Positions 51,852 to 63,478 are shown, numbered from the stretch's first letter. The stretch: DNA of 64,000 bases from Pseudomonas thivervalensis (GCF_001269655.1 NZ_LHVE01000007.1:558001-622000); one strand, 5' to 3'. Numbers and translations: made by a program. The notes: generated by a model from the letters alone, not told the origin.

Positions 51852-53069
51852 CTAGTGACTTTTGGCCTTTCTGATCCGGATCAGAATCAGCAGCATGATC
51901 AACAGCACCGGCGGCGTCATGCCCAGCAGCGCCTCACGGGCCGAGAGGTCTGCCCCCAAGGTATGCAACCCGCTGTAGACCAACTTGAACAAGTTGATCA
52001 AGTAGTAGGTGATGGCAATGATTGACAGGCCTTCCACCGCGCGTTGGATCTTGATCTGCGCATCGGCGCGGGCATTGAGGCTGCGCAGGATCTCGGCGTT
52101 CTGGTCTTCCATCTCGACTTGCACGCGGGCTTGCAGCAAGTCACCCAGGTTGGCCACGCTCATGGCCAGTTGTTCGAGGCGCTGCTCGGTGGCGGCGCAA
52201 TAACGCACCGTGGGTTTGAAGCGTCGTTCGATGAATACGCCCAGCCGCTGACAATCCCCCAGGTGACTTTCGCGCAACTCCCCCAAGCGCTCGAACACCA
52301 GTTGCGCGTAGGCGCGGGTCGCGCTGAAACGGTGGCGATTCCTGACCGAGCTGCTGACGACCTGGCGAGACAGCAGGGCAATGTCCTCCAGCAAGGTCTT
52401 GGCGTGCACGCCGCTGGCATTGGCGTTGCGCTCGGAGAGGCTCACCAGGGTGCGATCGAATTCGTTCAGTTGCGGGTCCAGTGCCTTGGCGATACTGAGC
52501 GACAAGGACGCCATCATGCGATAGGTCTCGATTTCCAGCAGGCGCCGGATCATGCGCCCCTGGCGATAAGCGTTGAGCCGTCGGTTGATGAACAGCAGGC
52601 GATTGGTGCCGTCCTCGGTCAGGCGAAAATCGCTCCAGACCACCGCATCGCCACCACCCACGCATGAGCCGCAAGGGTCCTTGAAACCGTAACTGGGCAA
52701 GTCGAGGCCAGCTTCGGCGCGCACCACCACCTGAACGGCGTTGATGAGGTGCTGGGCGTGACCTTCGATGCCCCGGGCAAGGCTGTCGGGCAGCGTGGTC
52801 CATTGCAGCTCGTTGCTGCTGGCAGGCACGACCAGGGTCAGGGTGAAGAACTCGGCGTGGCGCTCCCACTTCAGCGGATGCCCTTCCAGGCGGGTGATGC
52901 CCTGTGCGGCCTGCGCGGCGACGGTATCAGGGCACAGTCGCGCGAGCAGCGCGTTGCACTGGGCGTTGTCGCCCAGAAACGCCAGGTGGAAGACGTGGGC
53001 CGGTTCGTCGAAATACAGCGACGGACGGGCGTGCAACTCGTTGTGCAGCATTTTTCGTTGGGGATGCAT
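51852..53069 (-). CDS. DUF3422 family membrane protein
   Basis: A 405-residue protein that begins MHPQRKMLHNELHARP, the start typical of DUF3422, and ends with two membrane helices (residues about 345-365 and 380-398). The large N-terminal part is cytoplasmic, with several long helices that may form coiled coils (VHAKTLLEDIALLSRQVV; DLLQARVQVEMEDQNAEI). A basic C-terminus (RIRKAKSH) fits a cytoplasmic tail. Function unknown. It is divergent from fadH. Confidence 0.85.
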   Translation of the reverse strand: MHPQRKMLHNELHARPSLYFDEPAHVFHLAFLGDNAQCNALLARLCPDTVAAQAAQGITRLEGHPLKWERHAEFFTLTLVVPASSNELQWTTLPDSLARGIEGHAQHLINAVQVVVRAEAGLDLPSYGFKDPCGSCVGGGDAVVWSDFRLTEDGTNRLLFINRRLNAYRQGRMIRRLLEIETYRMMASLSLSIAKALDPQLNEFDRTLVSLSERNANASGVHAKTLLEDIALLSRQVVSSSVRNRHRFSATRAYAQLVFERLGELRESHLGDCQRLGVFIERRFKPTVRYCAATEQRLEQLAMSVANLGDLLQARVQVEMEDQNAEILRSLNARADAQIKIQRAVEGLSIIAITYYLINLFKLVYSGLHTLGADLSAREALLGMTPPVLLIMLLILIRIRKAKSH

Positions 53070-53290
53070 GCGAGGGCGACCGTGTTATTAGGGTTGTTTT
53101 TTGGTTTGAGCACCTGGGCCAGCGTTGATAGGACTGGCTCGTCTCGCTGAGAGTCACGTACAGCTGATCGGTGTCCTGCACATTTGGATCATTAAGTTGT
53201 CAGTTACGGTCATTGAGCGCCTGCGCCCTGGCTCTTACGCTGTGGGCCATGACAGACGCAAGCCGCAGAGCTTGCGCTTTATTTCCGTGA

Positions 53291-55351
<2,061 letters not shown>

Positions 55352-55383
55352 GGCGCACGCCCTGTAGACACCCGGATCCCCTA

Positions 55384-55475
55384 GTGTGGGAGCGAGCCTG
55401 CTCGCGATGGCGGTAAGTCAGTTTCAGATGTGCTGGCTGACCCACCGCTATCGCGAGCAGGCTCGCTCCCACAGG
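55384..55475. repeat. REPIN
   Basis: Inverted REP pair: 55384-55412 (GTGTGGGAGCGAGCCTGCTC) and 55444-55475 (CTATCGCGAGCAGGCTCGCT), between fadH and the PLP-enzyme gene. Confidence 0.85.
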
Positions 55476-55545
55476 TTCTTTCGTTGTCAGGTCGTCCGCG
55501 ACCAAGCTGTTAAGATACCGGCCCAACTCCACCTGACCTGCCGCC

Positions 55546-56454
55546 ATGCTACTTCCCACCCTCGACTGGCACCCCCAACCCCGGCTCGAACCTCTTCACC
55601 TGGACTGGCTCGCCCGTGCCGGTGTCGAAGTGGCGGTGTTGCGCCTGGACCGGATCGATCCGCTGATCAGCGGCAACAAGTGGTTCAAGCTGGTCCATCA
55701 TCTGCGCGCCGCCCATGAGGCCGGTGCCGAAGGGGTCATGAGCCTGGGCGGGGCCTATTCCAATCATTTGCATGCGCTGGCGGCGGCGGGCAAGCGCTTC
55801 GGCTTTCCCACGGCTGGGCTGCTGCGCGGTCATCCCCAGGACACGCCGACGGTGCGTGACCTGGAAGCATTGGGTATGGAGCTGCACTGGTTGGGTTACG
55901 GCGGATACCGAGAGCGGCACGCGGCGTGTTTCTGGGGGCCGTGGCAGGTCCGCTATCCACATTTGCATCCGGTGCCCGAAGGCGGTTCGGGATTGCCGGG
56001 CGCACAAGGCTGCATGACCTGGGCGGCCAGCGTCCGTGAACAATTGGCGGCGTTGGGATGGACGGATTATCACGGTTGGTGGCTGGCCTGCGGCACCGGA
56101 ACATCGCTGGCCGGGCTGGTGCTGGCCGAGGCGGGCGAGCGTCCGGTCTATGGCGCGCTGGCGGTGCCCCCGGACCATGGCGTGGCCCAGCAGGTCGAGC
56201 GCATCGTGGCGGAGGCGGGGCATTGCAAGCCGCGTTATGAATTGCTCGACGGCAGTCGTGGTGGTTTCGCCCGGGTCGATGCCGAGCTCACTGATTTCAT
56301 TGAGACCACGACGGCCATTGAACTGGAGCCGTTGTACACCGGCAAAGCCTTGATGTTGCTCAAGGCACATGTCGAGGCCGAGGCGTTTGCCCCAGACACG
56401 CGTCTGGTCTTTGTCCACACCGGCGGTCTGCAAGGCCGCCGAGGGTTCGAGTAA
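55546..56454 (+). CDS. PLP-dependent ACC deaminase/D-cysteine desulfhydrase family protein
   Basis: A 302-residue fold-type II PLP enzyme. The PLP lysine is in ISGNKWFKL, the phosphate/substrate region is SLGGAYSNHLHALA, and a glycine-rich loop CGTGTSLAGLVLA follows. This is the D-cysteine desulfhydrase/ACC deaminase family; the form here resembles the short group often annotated as a deaminase of unknown substrate. True ACC deaminase is longer (about 338 residues), so D-cysteine or another small amino acid is more likely. It is convergent with cytochrome b561. Confidence 0.83.
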   Translation: MLLPTLDWHPQPRLEPLHLDWLARAGVEVAVLRLDRIDPLISGNKWFKLVHHLRAAHEAGAEGVMSLGGAYSNHLHALAAAGKRFGFPTAGLLRGHPQDTPTVRDLEALGMELHWLGYGGYRERHAACFWGPWQVRYPHLHPVPEGGSGLPGAQGCMTWAASVREQLAALGWTDYHGWWLACGTGTSLAGLVLAEAGERPVYGALAVPPDHGVAQQVERIVAEAGHCKPRYELLDGSRGGFARVDAELTDFIETTTAIELEPLYTGKALMLLKAHVEAEAFAPDTRLVFVHTGGLQGRRGFE

Positions 56455-56460
56455 CGGCGA

Positions 56461-57009
56461 TCAACCGCGTTTGGGCATCATCCGCAACAGCGTGTTGTCG
56501 CGTACCACATAGTGGTGATACAGCCCCGCCAAGGCATGCAGACCGATCAACCAATAGCCGATGGTGCCACCGAGCACGTGCCAGCCTTCCAGTTGCTTGG
56601 CAAAATCCTTGTCCTGATTGATGAGCAACGGCAGATCGAAACCGTAGAACATCACCTGGTGCCCTTCGGCGCTGGTGATCAGCCAGCCCAGCAGCGGCAT
56701 GGCGATCATGAATACATACAGCGCCCAGTGCATCAGGCGGGCGAGGAGGGTTTGCCAGGCAGGCGACGCCGGGAAAATCGCCGGTGCCTTGCCCATGCTG
56801 CGGGCGAACAGGCGTAGCCAGACCAGCAGGAACACGGTCAGGCCAAGCATGAAATGCGCTTCCTTGATCAGGGTCCGGCCGCCACTGCCCTTGGGGAAAA
56901 TCCCCCGCAACTCGATGCAGGCATAAACCACGGCCAGCAGCACCAGCATCAGCCAATGCAAGGTCACCGTGACGGTACTGTAGCGGCTTTCCGAATTTTT
57001 CCAGGGCAT
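56461..57009 (-). CDS. Cytochrome b561
   Basis: A 182-residue inner-membrane dihaem cytochrome with four hydrophobic segments. Haem-ligand histidines are visible in TLHWLMLVLL, KEAHFMLGL, MHWALYVF and GWHVLGGTIGYWLIGLHALAGLYHH. Members pass electrons between quinol and other acceptors, in some cases superoxide. The ATG at 57009 has GGAG upstream. A longer in-frame start adds six residues. It is convergent with the PLP-enzyme gene. Confidence 0.9.
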   Translation of the reverse strand: MPWKNSESRYSTVTVTLHWLMLVLLAVVYACIELRGIFPKGSGGRTLIKEAHFMLGLTVFLLVWLRLFARSMGKAPAIFPASPAWQTLLARLMHWALYVFMIAMPLLGWLITSAEGHQVMFYGFDLPLLINQDKDFAKQLEGWHVLGGTIGYWLIGLHALAGLYHHYVVRDNTLLRMMPKRG

Positions 57010-57134
57010 CGCGGGTATCTCCAACAATCAGGGTAAAGCGCCGTCTAGAGCGGCGTTGTGTCTTCACTGTAAGCCCGTTTCGCTGGGTTTGCATGAGCCA
57101 GATCAGGTTTGCCGGCAAGAAGCCACACGGAGGC

Positions 57135-58541
57135 TCAGGGTGTGAAGTCTGGCGGGTTCAGCAGCCAGTCCAACAGTAACCCGGCGTTAGGGTTGGCACG
57201 GGACGGTTTCGGGGGGGCGGTGGCGTGTCCTGCGCCGGTATCGACAGCCCCTGGGCACAGCACCGGCCGGTCGGGATCGCCATCGAGAAAACTCACCAGC
57301 ACTTCGCTGCCGGCCATCAGCGAGGGGCTGTTGTCCAGGGTCAGTCGCGACACGGGCAGCGTGATGCCTTCCTGATCTGGCACCCAGAGGCTGACGCTGA
57401 TTTGCCCGCGCTCATCGGACTGGGCCGGTAGGCCGGCATGGCCGAGTACATGGGCCAAGTGATAACCGGGGATGCTGGGTTTTGGATGCCTGAGGGCCGG
57501 CCTGAACACCGTGGACCAGGGAATGGCGGTGAACCGGTTGCGGTAGTCACGGGCCGACGATGTGGCGGGCAGGTCCGGTTCAAGGATCGAGAACTGCCGC
57601 CCGCGATGCTGGACTTCGGTGATCAGCCATTGATCGTTGAAGGTGGAAACCGGGTGTTCGCAGACCTGCACGATGTCGCCACCGTGCAGGGCCGGTTGGT
57701 CACTGTGACCATGGATTTCTCGTTGCCGACAGCGCAACCGTTCCAGCTGGCGGCGACCGGCCTGGTAATGGTGAGTCAAGGCCGGGTCACCGTGCATGCC
57801 TTCATGGTCGATCTGCTCAAGGCGTTGATTCGCCGCGGAGGCGTCGGCTTCGGTGGTGGCCCGGTCGCGGAACCCGACAGGCCAGCCAGGCATCATCGCG
57901 TGGTGACGCAAATACAAGCGCTTGATGGCCGGTATCGAGTTGTCGTTCGGGCGCAGGGGCAGTTCGACGGGGCGCACGGGGAAACTCTTCGGGTCTTCGG
58001 CAAACACCAGGACGTGGCCTTGGGGGGCGTGCTCGAAGTGGTAATGAATGCCTTCTTCCTCGCACAGCCGTTGCAGGAGGGTCAGGTCGCTTTCGTCGTA
58101 CTGGATGCAGAATGGGCGACACGGATACTGCCCATGGGGCAGCTCGAAACGGTAACTGTCGGTGGGCAGGGCGTTGTCTTCCAGCAGGTGTCGCAGCAAC
58201 TGCACCACGCTGAGTCGATGGAAAACCCGGCGCCGCGGACCTTGTTCCAATCGCTGCAGGTAGGGGACCAACGTCAAGCGATAGCCGATGCGCCGCGGGG
58301 CCAGGGCACTCAGGCTGACACTGTGGACAATCCCATGGATGCCCGATTCGCCGTCCAGACGCAGGAAGGCCGGATGCCCCAATAGCAGGTCGGGGTTTAA
58401 CGGTGGGGCCAGGCCGATCAATTCCAGGTCGAAGCGATACGGCTGGTTGAGGGCTTCGCGGCCATTGAAGCGCAAGACTTGCAGTTGCAAGTCGCTTTGC
58501 GTGAGCGTCAGGCTGAAGGGACTTTCCGTGTCGTTGCGCAT
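57135..58541 (-). CDS. Short orphan VgrG (type VI secretion spike protein)
   Basis: A 468-residue VgrG-family protein. The gp27-like N-terminal region (FSLTLTQSDLQLQVLRFNGREALNQPYRF and QRLCEEEGIHYHFEH) and the gp5-like OB domain (GQISVSLWVPDQEG; GSEVLVSFLDGDPDRPVLCPG) are present, but the protein ends about 35 residues later and lacks the beta-helical needle of ordinary VgrG proteins, which exceed 600 residues. It has no neighbouring effector, adaptor, Hcp or core type VI gene. The short C-terminal tail (LLLDWLLNPPDF) is hydrophobic. It may be a truncated or specialised spike. Confidence 0.83.
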   Translation of the reverse strand: MRNDTESPFSLTLTQSDLQLQVLRFNGREALNQPYRFDLELIGLAPPLNPDLLLGHPAFLRLDGESGIHGIVHSVSLSALAPRRIGYRLTLVPYLQRLEQGPRRRVFHRLSVVQLLRHLLEDNALPTDSYRFELPHGQYPCRPFCIQYDESDLTLLQRLCEEEGIHYHFEHAPQGHVLVFAEDPKSFPVRPVELPLRPNDNSIPAIKRLYLRHHAMMPGWPVGFRDRATTEADASAANQRLEQIDHEGMHGDPALTHHYQAGRRQLERLRCRQREIHGHSDQPALHGGDIVQVCEHPVSTFNDQWLITEVQHRGRQFSILEPDLPATSSARDYRNRFTAIPWSTVFRPALRHPKPSIPGYHLAHVLGHAGLPAQSDERGQISVSLWVPDQEGITLPVSRLTLDNSPSLMAGSEVLVSFLDGDPDRPVLCPGAVDTGAGHATAPPKPSRANPNAGLLLDWLLNPPDFTP

Positions 58542-58760
58542 CGCGCCTCCTACTGGCAGGGACAGAGGCGCTGAGGGTACGAAACCGTGAGGGTAAACGG
58601 TGCTCGTGAGTCGCTATTTCAGAAAAGCCCTACAGCAAACTGTGAAAATGTCGATCCGGCAGGGTGAATTTTTTGGTCGATCAGCCGGTTTAGGCCGTAT
58701 AAACTTGCGCCACAGCGCCGGCCGGCAGATGTCTCGGCGCGTCAGACAAGAGAGTGAGTA

Positions 58761-59465
58761 ATGGGCGCACAGTGGAAGGTTAAACACAAAGAAGCGGCTG
58801 CCAACGCCAAGGGCAAGATCTTCGGCAAGCTGGTGAAGGAAATCACCATTGCCGCGCGCAACGGCGCTGACACCGCGACCAACGCGCATTTGCGATTGGT
58901 GGTCGAACAGGCCAAAAAGGCCTCGATGCCCCGCGAGACCTTGGAACGTGCGATCAAGAAAGGTTCTGGCCAGCTTGGTGAAACCGTGCAATACCACCGC
59001 GTCACCTACGAAGGGTTCGCGCCGCACCAGGTGCCGCTGATCGTTGAATGCGTGACCGACAACATCAACCGTACCGTCGCCGAAATTCGCGTCGCCTTCC
59101 GCAAGGGCCAATTGGGCGCCTCGGGTTCGGTGGCGTGGGACTTCAACCATGTCGGCATGATCGAAGCCGCGCCAGACAGCCCGGACGCCGATCCGGAAAT
59201 GGCCGCCATCGAGGCCGGTGCCCAGGATTTCGAGCCAGGTGAAGACGGCGCGACCTTGTTTATCACTGACCCTGTCGACCTCGATGCCGTACAGAAGGCC
59301 TTGCCAGAGCAGGGCTTCACCGTGCTGTCGGCCAAGCTGGGCTACCAGCCGAAGAACCCCGTCAGCGGCTTGACCGACGAGCAGATGGCTGAAGTCGAAG
59401 CCTTCCTCGAAGGCCTCGACAACCACGATGACGTGCAGGACATGTTTGTCGGGTTGGCGGGTTAA
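58761..59465 (+). CDS. YebC/PmpR-family protein, YeeN-like paralogue
   Basis: A 234-residue protein of the YebC/PmpR family. The start [28 protein letters not shown] is the YeeN-type version; classical YebC begins MAGHSKWANIKHRK. The three domains and acidic C-terminus are complete. Family members act as DNA-binding regulators or, in some recent reports, help ribosomes at proline stretches. The ATG at 58761 follows GAGAGTGAGTA. Probably transcribed alone. Confidence 0.88.
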   Translation: MGAQWKVKHKEAAANAKGKIFGKLVKEITIAARNGADTATNAHLRLVVEQAKKASMPRETLERAIKKGSGQLGETVQYHRVTYEGFAPHQVPLIVECVTDNINRTVAEIRVAFRKGQLGASGSVAWDFNHVGMIEAAPDSPDADPEMAAIEAGAQDFEPGEDGATLFITDPVDLDAVQKALPEQGFTVLSAKLGYQPKNPVSGLTDEQMAEVEAFLEGLDNHDDVQDMFVGLAG

Positions 59466-59481
59466 GCGAATACACGCAATC

Positions 59482-59651
59482 CCTGTGGCGAGGGAGCTTG
59501 CTCCCGCTCGGCGGCGCGTAGGAGCTGTCGAGTGCAACGAGGCTGCGATCTTTTCACTGCCACTTAAATTGTGAGCGAAAGATCAAGATCAAAAGATCGC
59601 AGGCTTCGCCAGCTCCTACAGAGCCCAACGGGAGCAAGCTCCCTCGCCACG
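59482..59651. repeat. Nested REP structure: one repeat pair inside another
   Basis: Outer units GGCGAGGGAGCTTGCTCCCG (59487-59506) and its inverse (59629-59648) enclose an inner pair of another family, GTAGGAGCTGTCGAG (59518) to its inverse ending CAGCTCCTAC (59618). In the inner part AAGATCAAGATCAAAAGATC is repetitive. The whole region between the YebC gene and the SBP gene is this structure. Confidence 0.8.
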
Positions 59652-59702
59652 GGTTATTGGCTCAGTTTTTGAATTGGCCGCATGATAACTGCAAAGTCCG
59701 CT

Positions 59703-60764
59703 CTAGCGCTCGATACTGCGGTTCCAGCGGGCGTTCCAGGCCGGGCGCTGTTCGTTGACCTGGTCCCAATCCACGGCAATCGCCGTTTCCAGGTATTGCT
59801 TCATCGCTTCCACCTGGCCATGGGTCTTGTCGGTGGTTGGGGTGTTGGGGTTGGAAGGGATCTGGTCGCCTTCCTCCAGGGCAATGGCCTGAGCTTGCGG
59901 CGTCAGCAAGAACGCGGCGAGTTTTTGCGCCAGTTCCGGTTGGGTGTTCTGCGCAATGGCGCATTCGGCGACGTTGAGGACCACGGCGCCTTCCTTCGGC
60001 TGGGCATATTCCACCGGCATGCCCTTGAGTTTCAGCGCGGTCACCTGGGTCGGCGTCAGCGGGAACAGCGCGGCTTCGTCGGTCTGCAGCATTTCGGATA
60101 TCTTCGCCGAGCTCGGGATGTACTCCAGCACATTGCGCCCCACCGTATTCGGCCACGCCTTGAAACCTGGCTCGACGTCGGTTTCGCTGCCGCCCTGGAT
60201 CCGGTTGAACATCAAAAAGCCGTGCAGGCCGAAGGTGGACGAGGCCATCGACTGGAACACCACTTTGTCCTTGAAGCGCGGATCGGCCAGGTCCATCCAG
60301 GAGGTGGGCGTATTCCAGCCTTTTTCCTTGAACAGCCGGGTGTTGTAGGCCAGCCCCGTTACCCCAAGGCTGACTGCCACGGCCTGGTCCTTGATACGCC
60401 CCTTGGCCGGGATCTGCTCCAGGGTCGGGCTGTCCTCGAGCTTGTCGCACAGCCCCATGGCGATGGCGCGGTACATGATGCCGTCATCGAGGAACATCAC
60501 GTGCATTTGCGGGTTGCCCTTGCTGGCCTGGACTTTCGCCAGGATGTCGGCGGAAGTGCCGGGCACGATGACCACTTTGACGTTGTTGGCTTTTTCGAAA
60601 GCCGGCAAGACCTTGTCGGCGTAAAGCCGCTCCATGGTGCCGCCGTTCATGCCCAGGTAAAGCGTCGGCTCGGCCAACGCCTGGGTGGCTGGGAGCAGGG
60701 CGCCCAGGCATGCGGAACCCAGCGAGCAGAAAGCGAACAGTGCACTGCGTTTGACGTTATTCAT
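59703..60764 (-). CDS. ABC transporter periplasmic binding protein, spermidine/putrescine (PotD)-like
   Basis: A 353-residue protein with a signal peptide (residues 1-31, ending ALAEP). The body is a PotD/iron-type binding protein: LYLGMNGGTMERLYADKVLPAFEKANNVKV, VSLGVTGLAYNTRLFKEKGWNTPTSWMDL and a C-terminal LAAFLLTPQAQAIALEEG segment. It is the last gene of the minus-strand operon that includes three dehydrogenase subunits and an ABC permease. It probably captures the compound that the dehydrogenase oxidises. The ligand, perhaps a polyamine, amino acid or opine, is inferred. Confidence 0.85.
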   Translation of the reverse strand: MNNVKRSALFAFCSLGSACLGALLPATQALAEPTLYLGMNGGTMERLYADKVLPAFEKANNVKVVIVPGTSADILAKVQASKGNPQMHVMFLDDGIMYRAIAMGLCDKLEDSPTLEQIPAKGRIKDQAVAVSLGVTGLAYNTRLFKEKGWNTPTSWMDLADPRFKDKVVFQSMASSTFGLHGFLMFNRIQGGSETDVEPGFKAWPNTVGRNVLEYIPSSAKISEMLQTDEAALFPLTPTQVTALKLKGMPVEYAQPKEGAVVLNVAECAIAQNTQPELAQKLAAFLLTPQAQAIALEEGDQIPSNPNTPTTDKTHGQVEAMKQYLETAIAVDWDQVNEQRPAWNARWNRSIER

Positions 60765-60782
60765 TGGCGCGACCTTCCTCTA

Positions 60783-61898
60783 TCAAGCAACGGAGATGGA
60801 GTGAAACCGGGTGATGGAAAACGCATCCAGCGGCGTGGTCGAAGCCCCGCGGCAGATGATCTCGGTGAGCGCCTGGCCCACCGCCGGGCCGATCTGGAAG
60901 CCCGCGCCGGCAAAACCGAACGCATGCAACAGACCGGGTTGGGTGCTGCTGTGGCCGATCACTGGCTGGCGATCGGGTAGGTAACCTTCGGTGCCGCTCC
61001 AGGTACGAATCGCCTGGGCGCCCTCCAAAAACGGGTAGAGTTCGACAGCCTGGCGCAGGATTTCCAGCACCGCGTTCTGGCCGGGCCGGGCGCGAGCGGT
61101 GTCCAACGCAAACCCTTGACCGCCCCCCAGCACGCAATTGCCGCGCGAGACCTGGCGGGCATAGATACCGCCGCCCTCGACGCCGGTGCTGGCGTCCATG
61201 ACCAGGGGCAAGGGTTCGGTGACCAGCATCGCCGGGTGCCCGGCGTGCATCGGCACCGCTTCGCCGAATTGCGCGGCGAACTGGCTGGCCCAGGCTCCGG
61301 CGCAATTGAGCAGCCAGGGCGCGTGGAATGTCAGGCCCGTTGCGGTGTGCACGACAAAGCGCTGGCCGTCGTGCTCGACGCGGCTGACGGCGCATTGTTC
61401 GTGGACTTGCGCACCCTGCCGGCGCGCGGCCTGGGCGAAAGCTGGCGATACCAGGCGCGGATTGGCATGGCCGTCTTCCGGGCACAGTGACGCGCCGACC
61501 GCGACGGCGCCGACCCACGGAAAGCGCGCGCGCAGGGCCGTGCGATCGAGCAGTTGCAAATCCAGGCCAAAGCCTTGGCTGGCGGCGGCGTAGTCGTGCA
61601 GCGCTTGCAGGTCTGCGGTGCTGCGGGCCAGCTTCAGATGGCCGCTGCGCTGGTACTCGCCATCGATGCCGATCAACTGGGGCAACTGGCGCCAGATTTC
61701 ATGGGCCCGTTGTGACAAGGGCAGTTGCGACAGCGGTCGGCCTTGGCGACGCACACCGCCGTAGTTCACGCCGCTGGAGTGCGAGCCGCAGAAGTCGCGT
61801 TCCAGCAGCGCCACCCGGCGTCCGGCCTGGCTCAGGAACAACGCGGCCGAGGCGCCGACGATGCCGCCGCCAATGATCACCGCATCGACTTCGATCAT
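60783..61898 (-). CDS. FAD-dependent oxidase subunit, DAO family (HcnC/OoxB/LhpB-like)
   Basis: A 371-residue flavoprotein of the D-amino-acid oxidase fold. FAD binds at VIIGGGIVGASAALFLSQAG near the N-terminus; GVNYGGVRRQGR and the C-terminal FGFAGAGFQIGPAVGQ are family-like. The ATG at 61898 overlaps the stop of the upstream FAD subunit gene by four bases (ATGA), so the two are coupled. It should be the catalytic beta subunit that removes hydride from an amine or imino acid. Known relatives are HCN synthase, opine oxidases and D-hydroxyproline dehydrogenase; which substrate applies is not readable. Confidence 0.85.
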   Translation of the reverse strand: MIEVDAVIIGGGIVGASAALFLSQAGRRVALLERDFCGSHSSGVNYGGVRRQGRPLSQLPLSQRAHEIWRQLPQLIGIDGEYQRSGHLKLARSTADLQALHDYAAASQGFGLDLQLLDRTALRARFPWVGAVAVGASLCPEDGHANPRLVSPAFAQAARRQGAQVHEQCAVSRVEHDGQRFVVHTATGLTFHAPWLLNCAGAWASQFAAQFGEAVPMHAGHPAMLVTEPLPLVMDASTGVEGGGIYARQVSRGNCVLGGGQGFALDTARARPGQNAVLEILRQAVELYPFLEGAQAIRTWSGTEGYLPDRQPVIGHSSTQPGLLHAFGFAGAGFQIGPAVGQALTEIICRGASTTPLDAFSITRFHSISVA

Positions 61899-63250
61899 GG
61901 CTCGACCTCCAGGCCGAACGGCACGGGTTTGATCGGCGCCTGGGCCCGCAGGCGACCGATGCTGGAGACGGCGCGGCCACTCTCGCAGGCAATGATTTCC
62001 GCGGCAGCGGCACCGCACATGCGTCCCTGGCAGCGGCCCATGCCGACCCGACAATGGGCCTTGACCCGATTGATCTCCCAATGGCCTTCGCCCACCACGC
62101 GGCGGATGTCGCCAGCGCTGACTTCTTCGCAGCGGCAGATCATCAAGTTGTCGGCCGCGTCGGTGGCCCATGTTTCAGGAAAGACAAACGCACGCTCCAG
62201 GCCTTCGCGGAACCGGCCGATGCGTTCAAGGGCTTGCTCCAGGTGCGTGCAACGTTGCGGGTCGGTCGCGTAGCCGAGGTCTTCGAGCAAGGCCAGGGCC
62301 GCCCGTTCACCGGCCATTTCCGCCGCGTCGGCGCCCATGATGCCGGCGCCGTCACCGGCCAGGTAGATTTCTGGCACGCTGCTGCGCCCGGCGCGGTCCC
62401 GTTGGGGCAGCCAGGCGCGATTGAGCGCGTTCCAGGCAAATTCGCAGCCCAACAGATCGGCCAATTGGGTTTCGCTGCGCAAGCCATGGGCGAAGGCCAC
62501 TGCGTCACAGTCGAGGGTGTGCGCGCCGCTTGCGTTGCGCCAGTGCAGCGACTGTACCCGGCGTTCCCCGTCGAGACGCGTCAGATTCGCGCCTTGATGC
62601 ACGGCGATGCCGCGGGCCGTCAGCCAGGCGCGGTAATAGAGGCCTTTGGCGAGGGTGGCCGGTTGTGCCAGCAGGCCGGGCAGGGCACGGACCTGGGCGC
62701 TGAAGGGCGAACTGTCGAGGACCGCGACCACATTGGCGCCGGCCCGGGCGTATTGATAGGCCACCAGATACAGCAAGGGACCGCTGCCGGCGAAGACCAC
62801 TCGTTCGCCGATGGCGCAACCCTGGAACTTCAGGGCAATCTGCGCCGCGCCCAGGCTGTACACCCCGGGCAGGGTCCATCCCGGTACGGGCAGGACGCGG
62901 TCGGTGGCGCCGGTTGCGACGATCAGGCTGGCGTACTCGAGGCGGTCGGCACGGCCTTCATGCAGGGTATCGAGCAGACCGGCCTCGGCGTTCCACACCA
63001 GGGTGTCGGGGCGGTAGTCGAGCTGTGCGCGCAATGCGTCGAGCGTCTGGTGGATGGCGTTGGCCTTGTGCGCTTCGAAGCCATAGAGCTTGCTCGGCGA
63101 GCGCTTGAAATGGGCCGGTTGGCGCCGGTAGATCTGCCCGCCACCGCGGGCGGCTTCGTCCAGCAGGATTGGATACAAACCGTGGGCGACCAGAGTCTGC
63201 GCGGCACGGATACCGGCGGGGCCGGCGCCGATGATGGCTATCGGTTTCAT
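61895..63250 (-). CDS. FAD/[2Fe-2S] oxidoreductase subunit (HcnB/OoxA/LhpE-like)
   Basis: A 451-residue protein with an N-terminal dinucleotide fold (IIGAGPAGIRAAQTL), a second one (VFAGSGPLLYLVAYQYARAG), and a C-terminal BFD-like [2Fe-2S] domain with CRCEEVSAG and CRVGMGRCQGRMC. This is the middle subunit of HcnABC-type complexes and passes electrons from the FAD subunit. The start is ATG 63250 (MKPIAIIGAGPAG) with GAGGTGG upstream; a GTG two codons earlier is possible. Its stop is coupled to the next gene. A REP cluster separates it from the small 2Fe-2S gene. Confidence 0.85.
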   Translation of the reverse strand: MKPIAIIGAGPAGIRAAQTLVAHGLYPILLDEAARGGGQIYRRQPAHFKRSPSKLYGFEAHKANAIHQTLDALRAQLDYRPDTLVWNAEAGLLDTLHEGRADRLEYASLIVATGATDRVLPVPGWTLPGVYSLGAAQIALKFQGCAIGERVVFAGSGPLLYLVAYQYARAGANVVAVLDSSPFSAQVRALPGLLAQPATLAKGLYYRAWLTARGIAVHQGANLTRLDGERRVQSLHWRNASGAHTLDCDAVAFAHGLRSETQLADLLGCEFAWNALNRAWLPQRDRAGRSSVPEIYLAGDGAGIMGADAAEMAGERAALALLEDLGYATDPQRCTHLEQALERIGRFREGLERAFVFPETWATDAADNLMICRCEEVSAGDIRRVVGEGHWEINRVKAHCRVGMGRCQGRMCGAAAAEIIACESGRAVSSIGRLRAQAPIKPVPFGLEVEP

Positions 63251-63297
63251 CGCCACCTCATTGGCCGGGCCGGGGGATTTGTGCTGCGGTCGAGGCC

Positions 63298-63460
63298 GTC
63301 ATCGCGAGCCTGCTCGCGATGAGGCCGTGCCAGTCGACATTGTGGCTGCCTGACCCACCGCGATCGCGAGCAGGCTCGCTCCCACATTGAGTCGGTTGTG
63401 GAGGCTGGTTTTGTGCACGCCGCAGTCCCCCTGTGGGAGCGAGCCTGCTCGCGATGAGGC
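63298..63460. repeat. REP cluster: one single REP plus a REPIN, inside an operon
   Basis: A single REP (63298-63323) is followed by an inverted pair (63357-63387 and 63429-63460), all of the GAGCAGGCTCGC type. They fill the 228-base gap between two genes that otherwise look co-transcribed. Confidence 0.85.
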
Positions 63461-63478
63461 CGCGTCTGTCGACAATGT

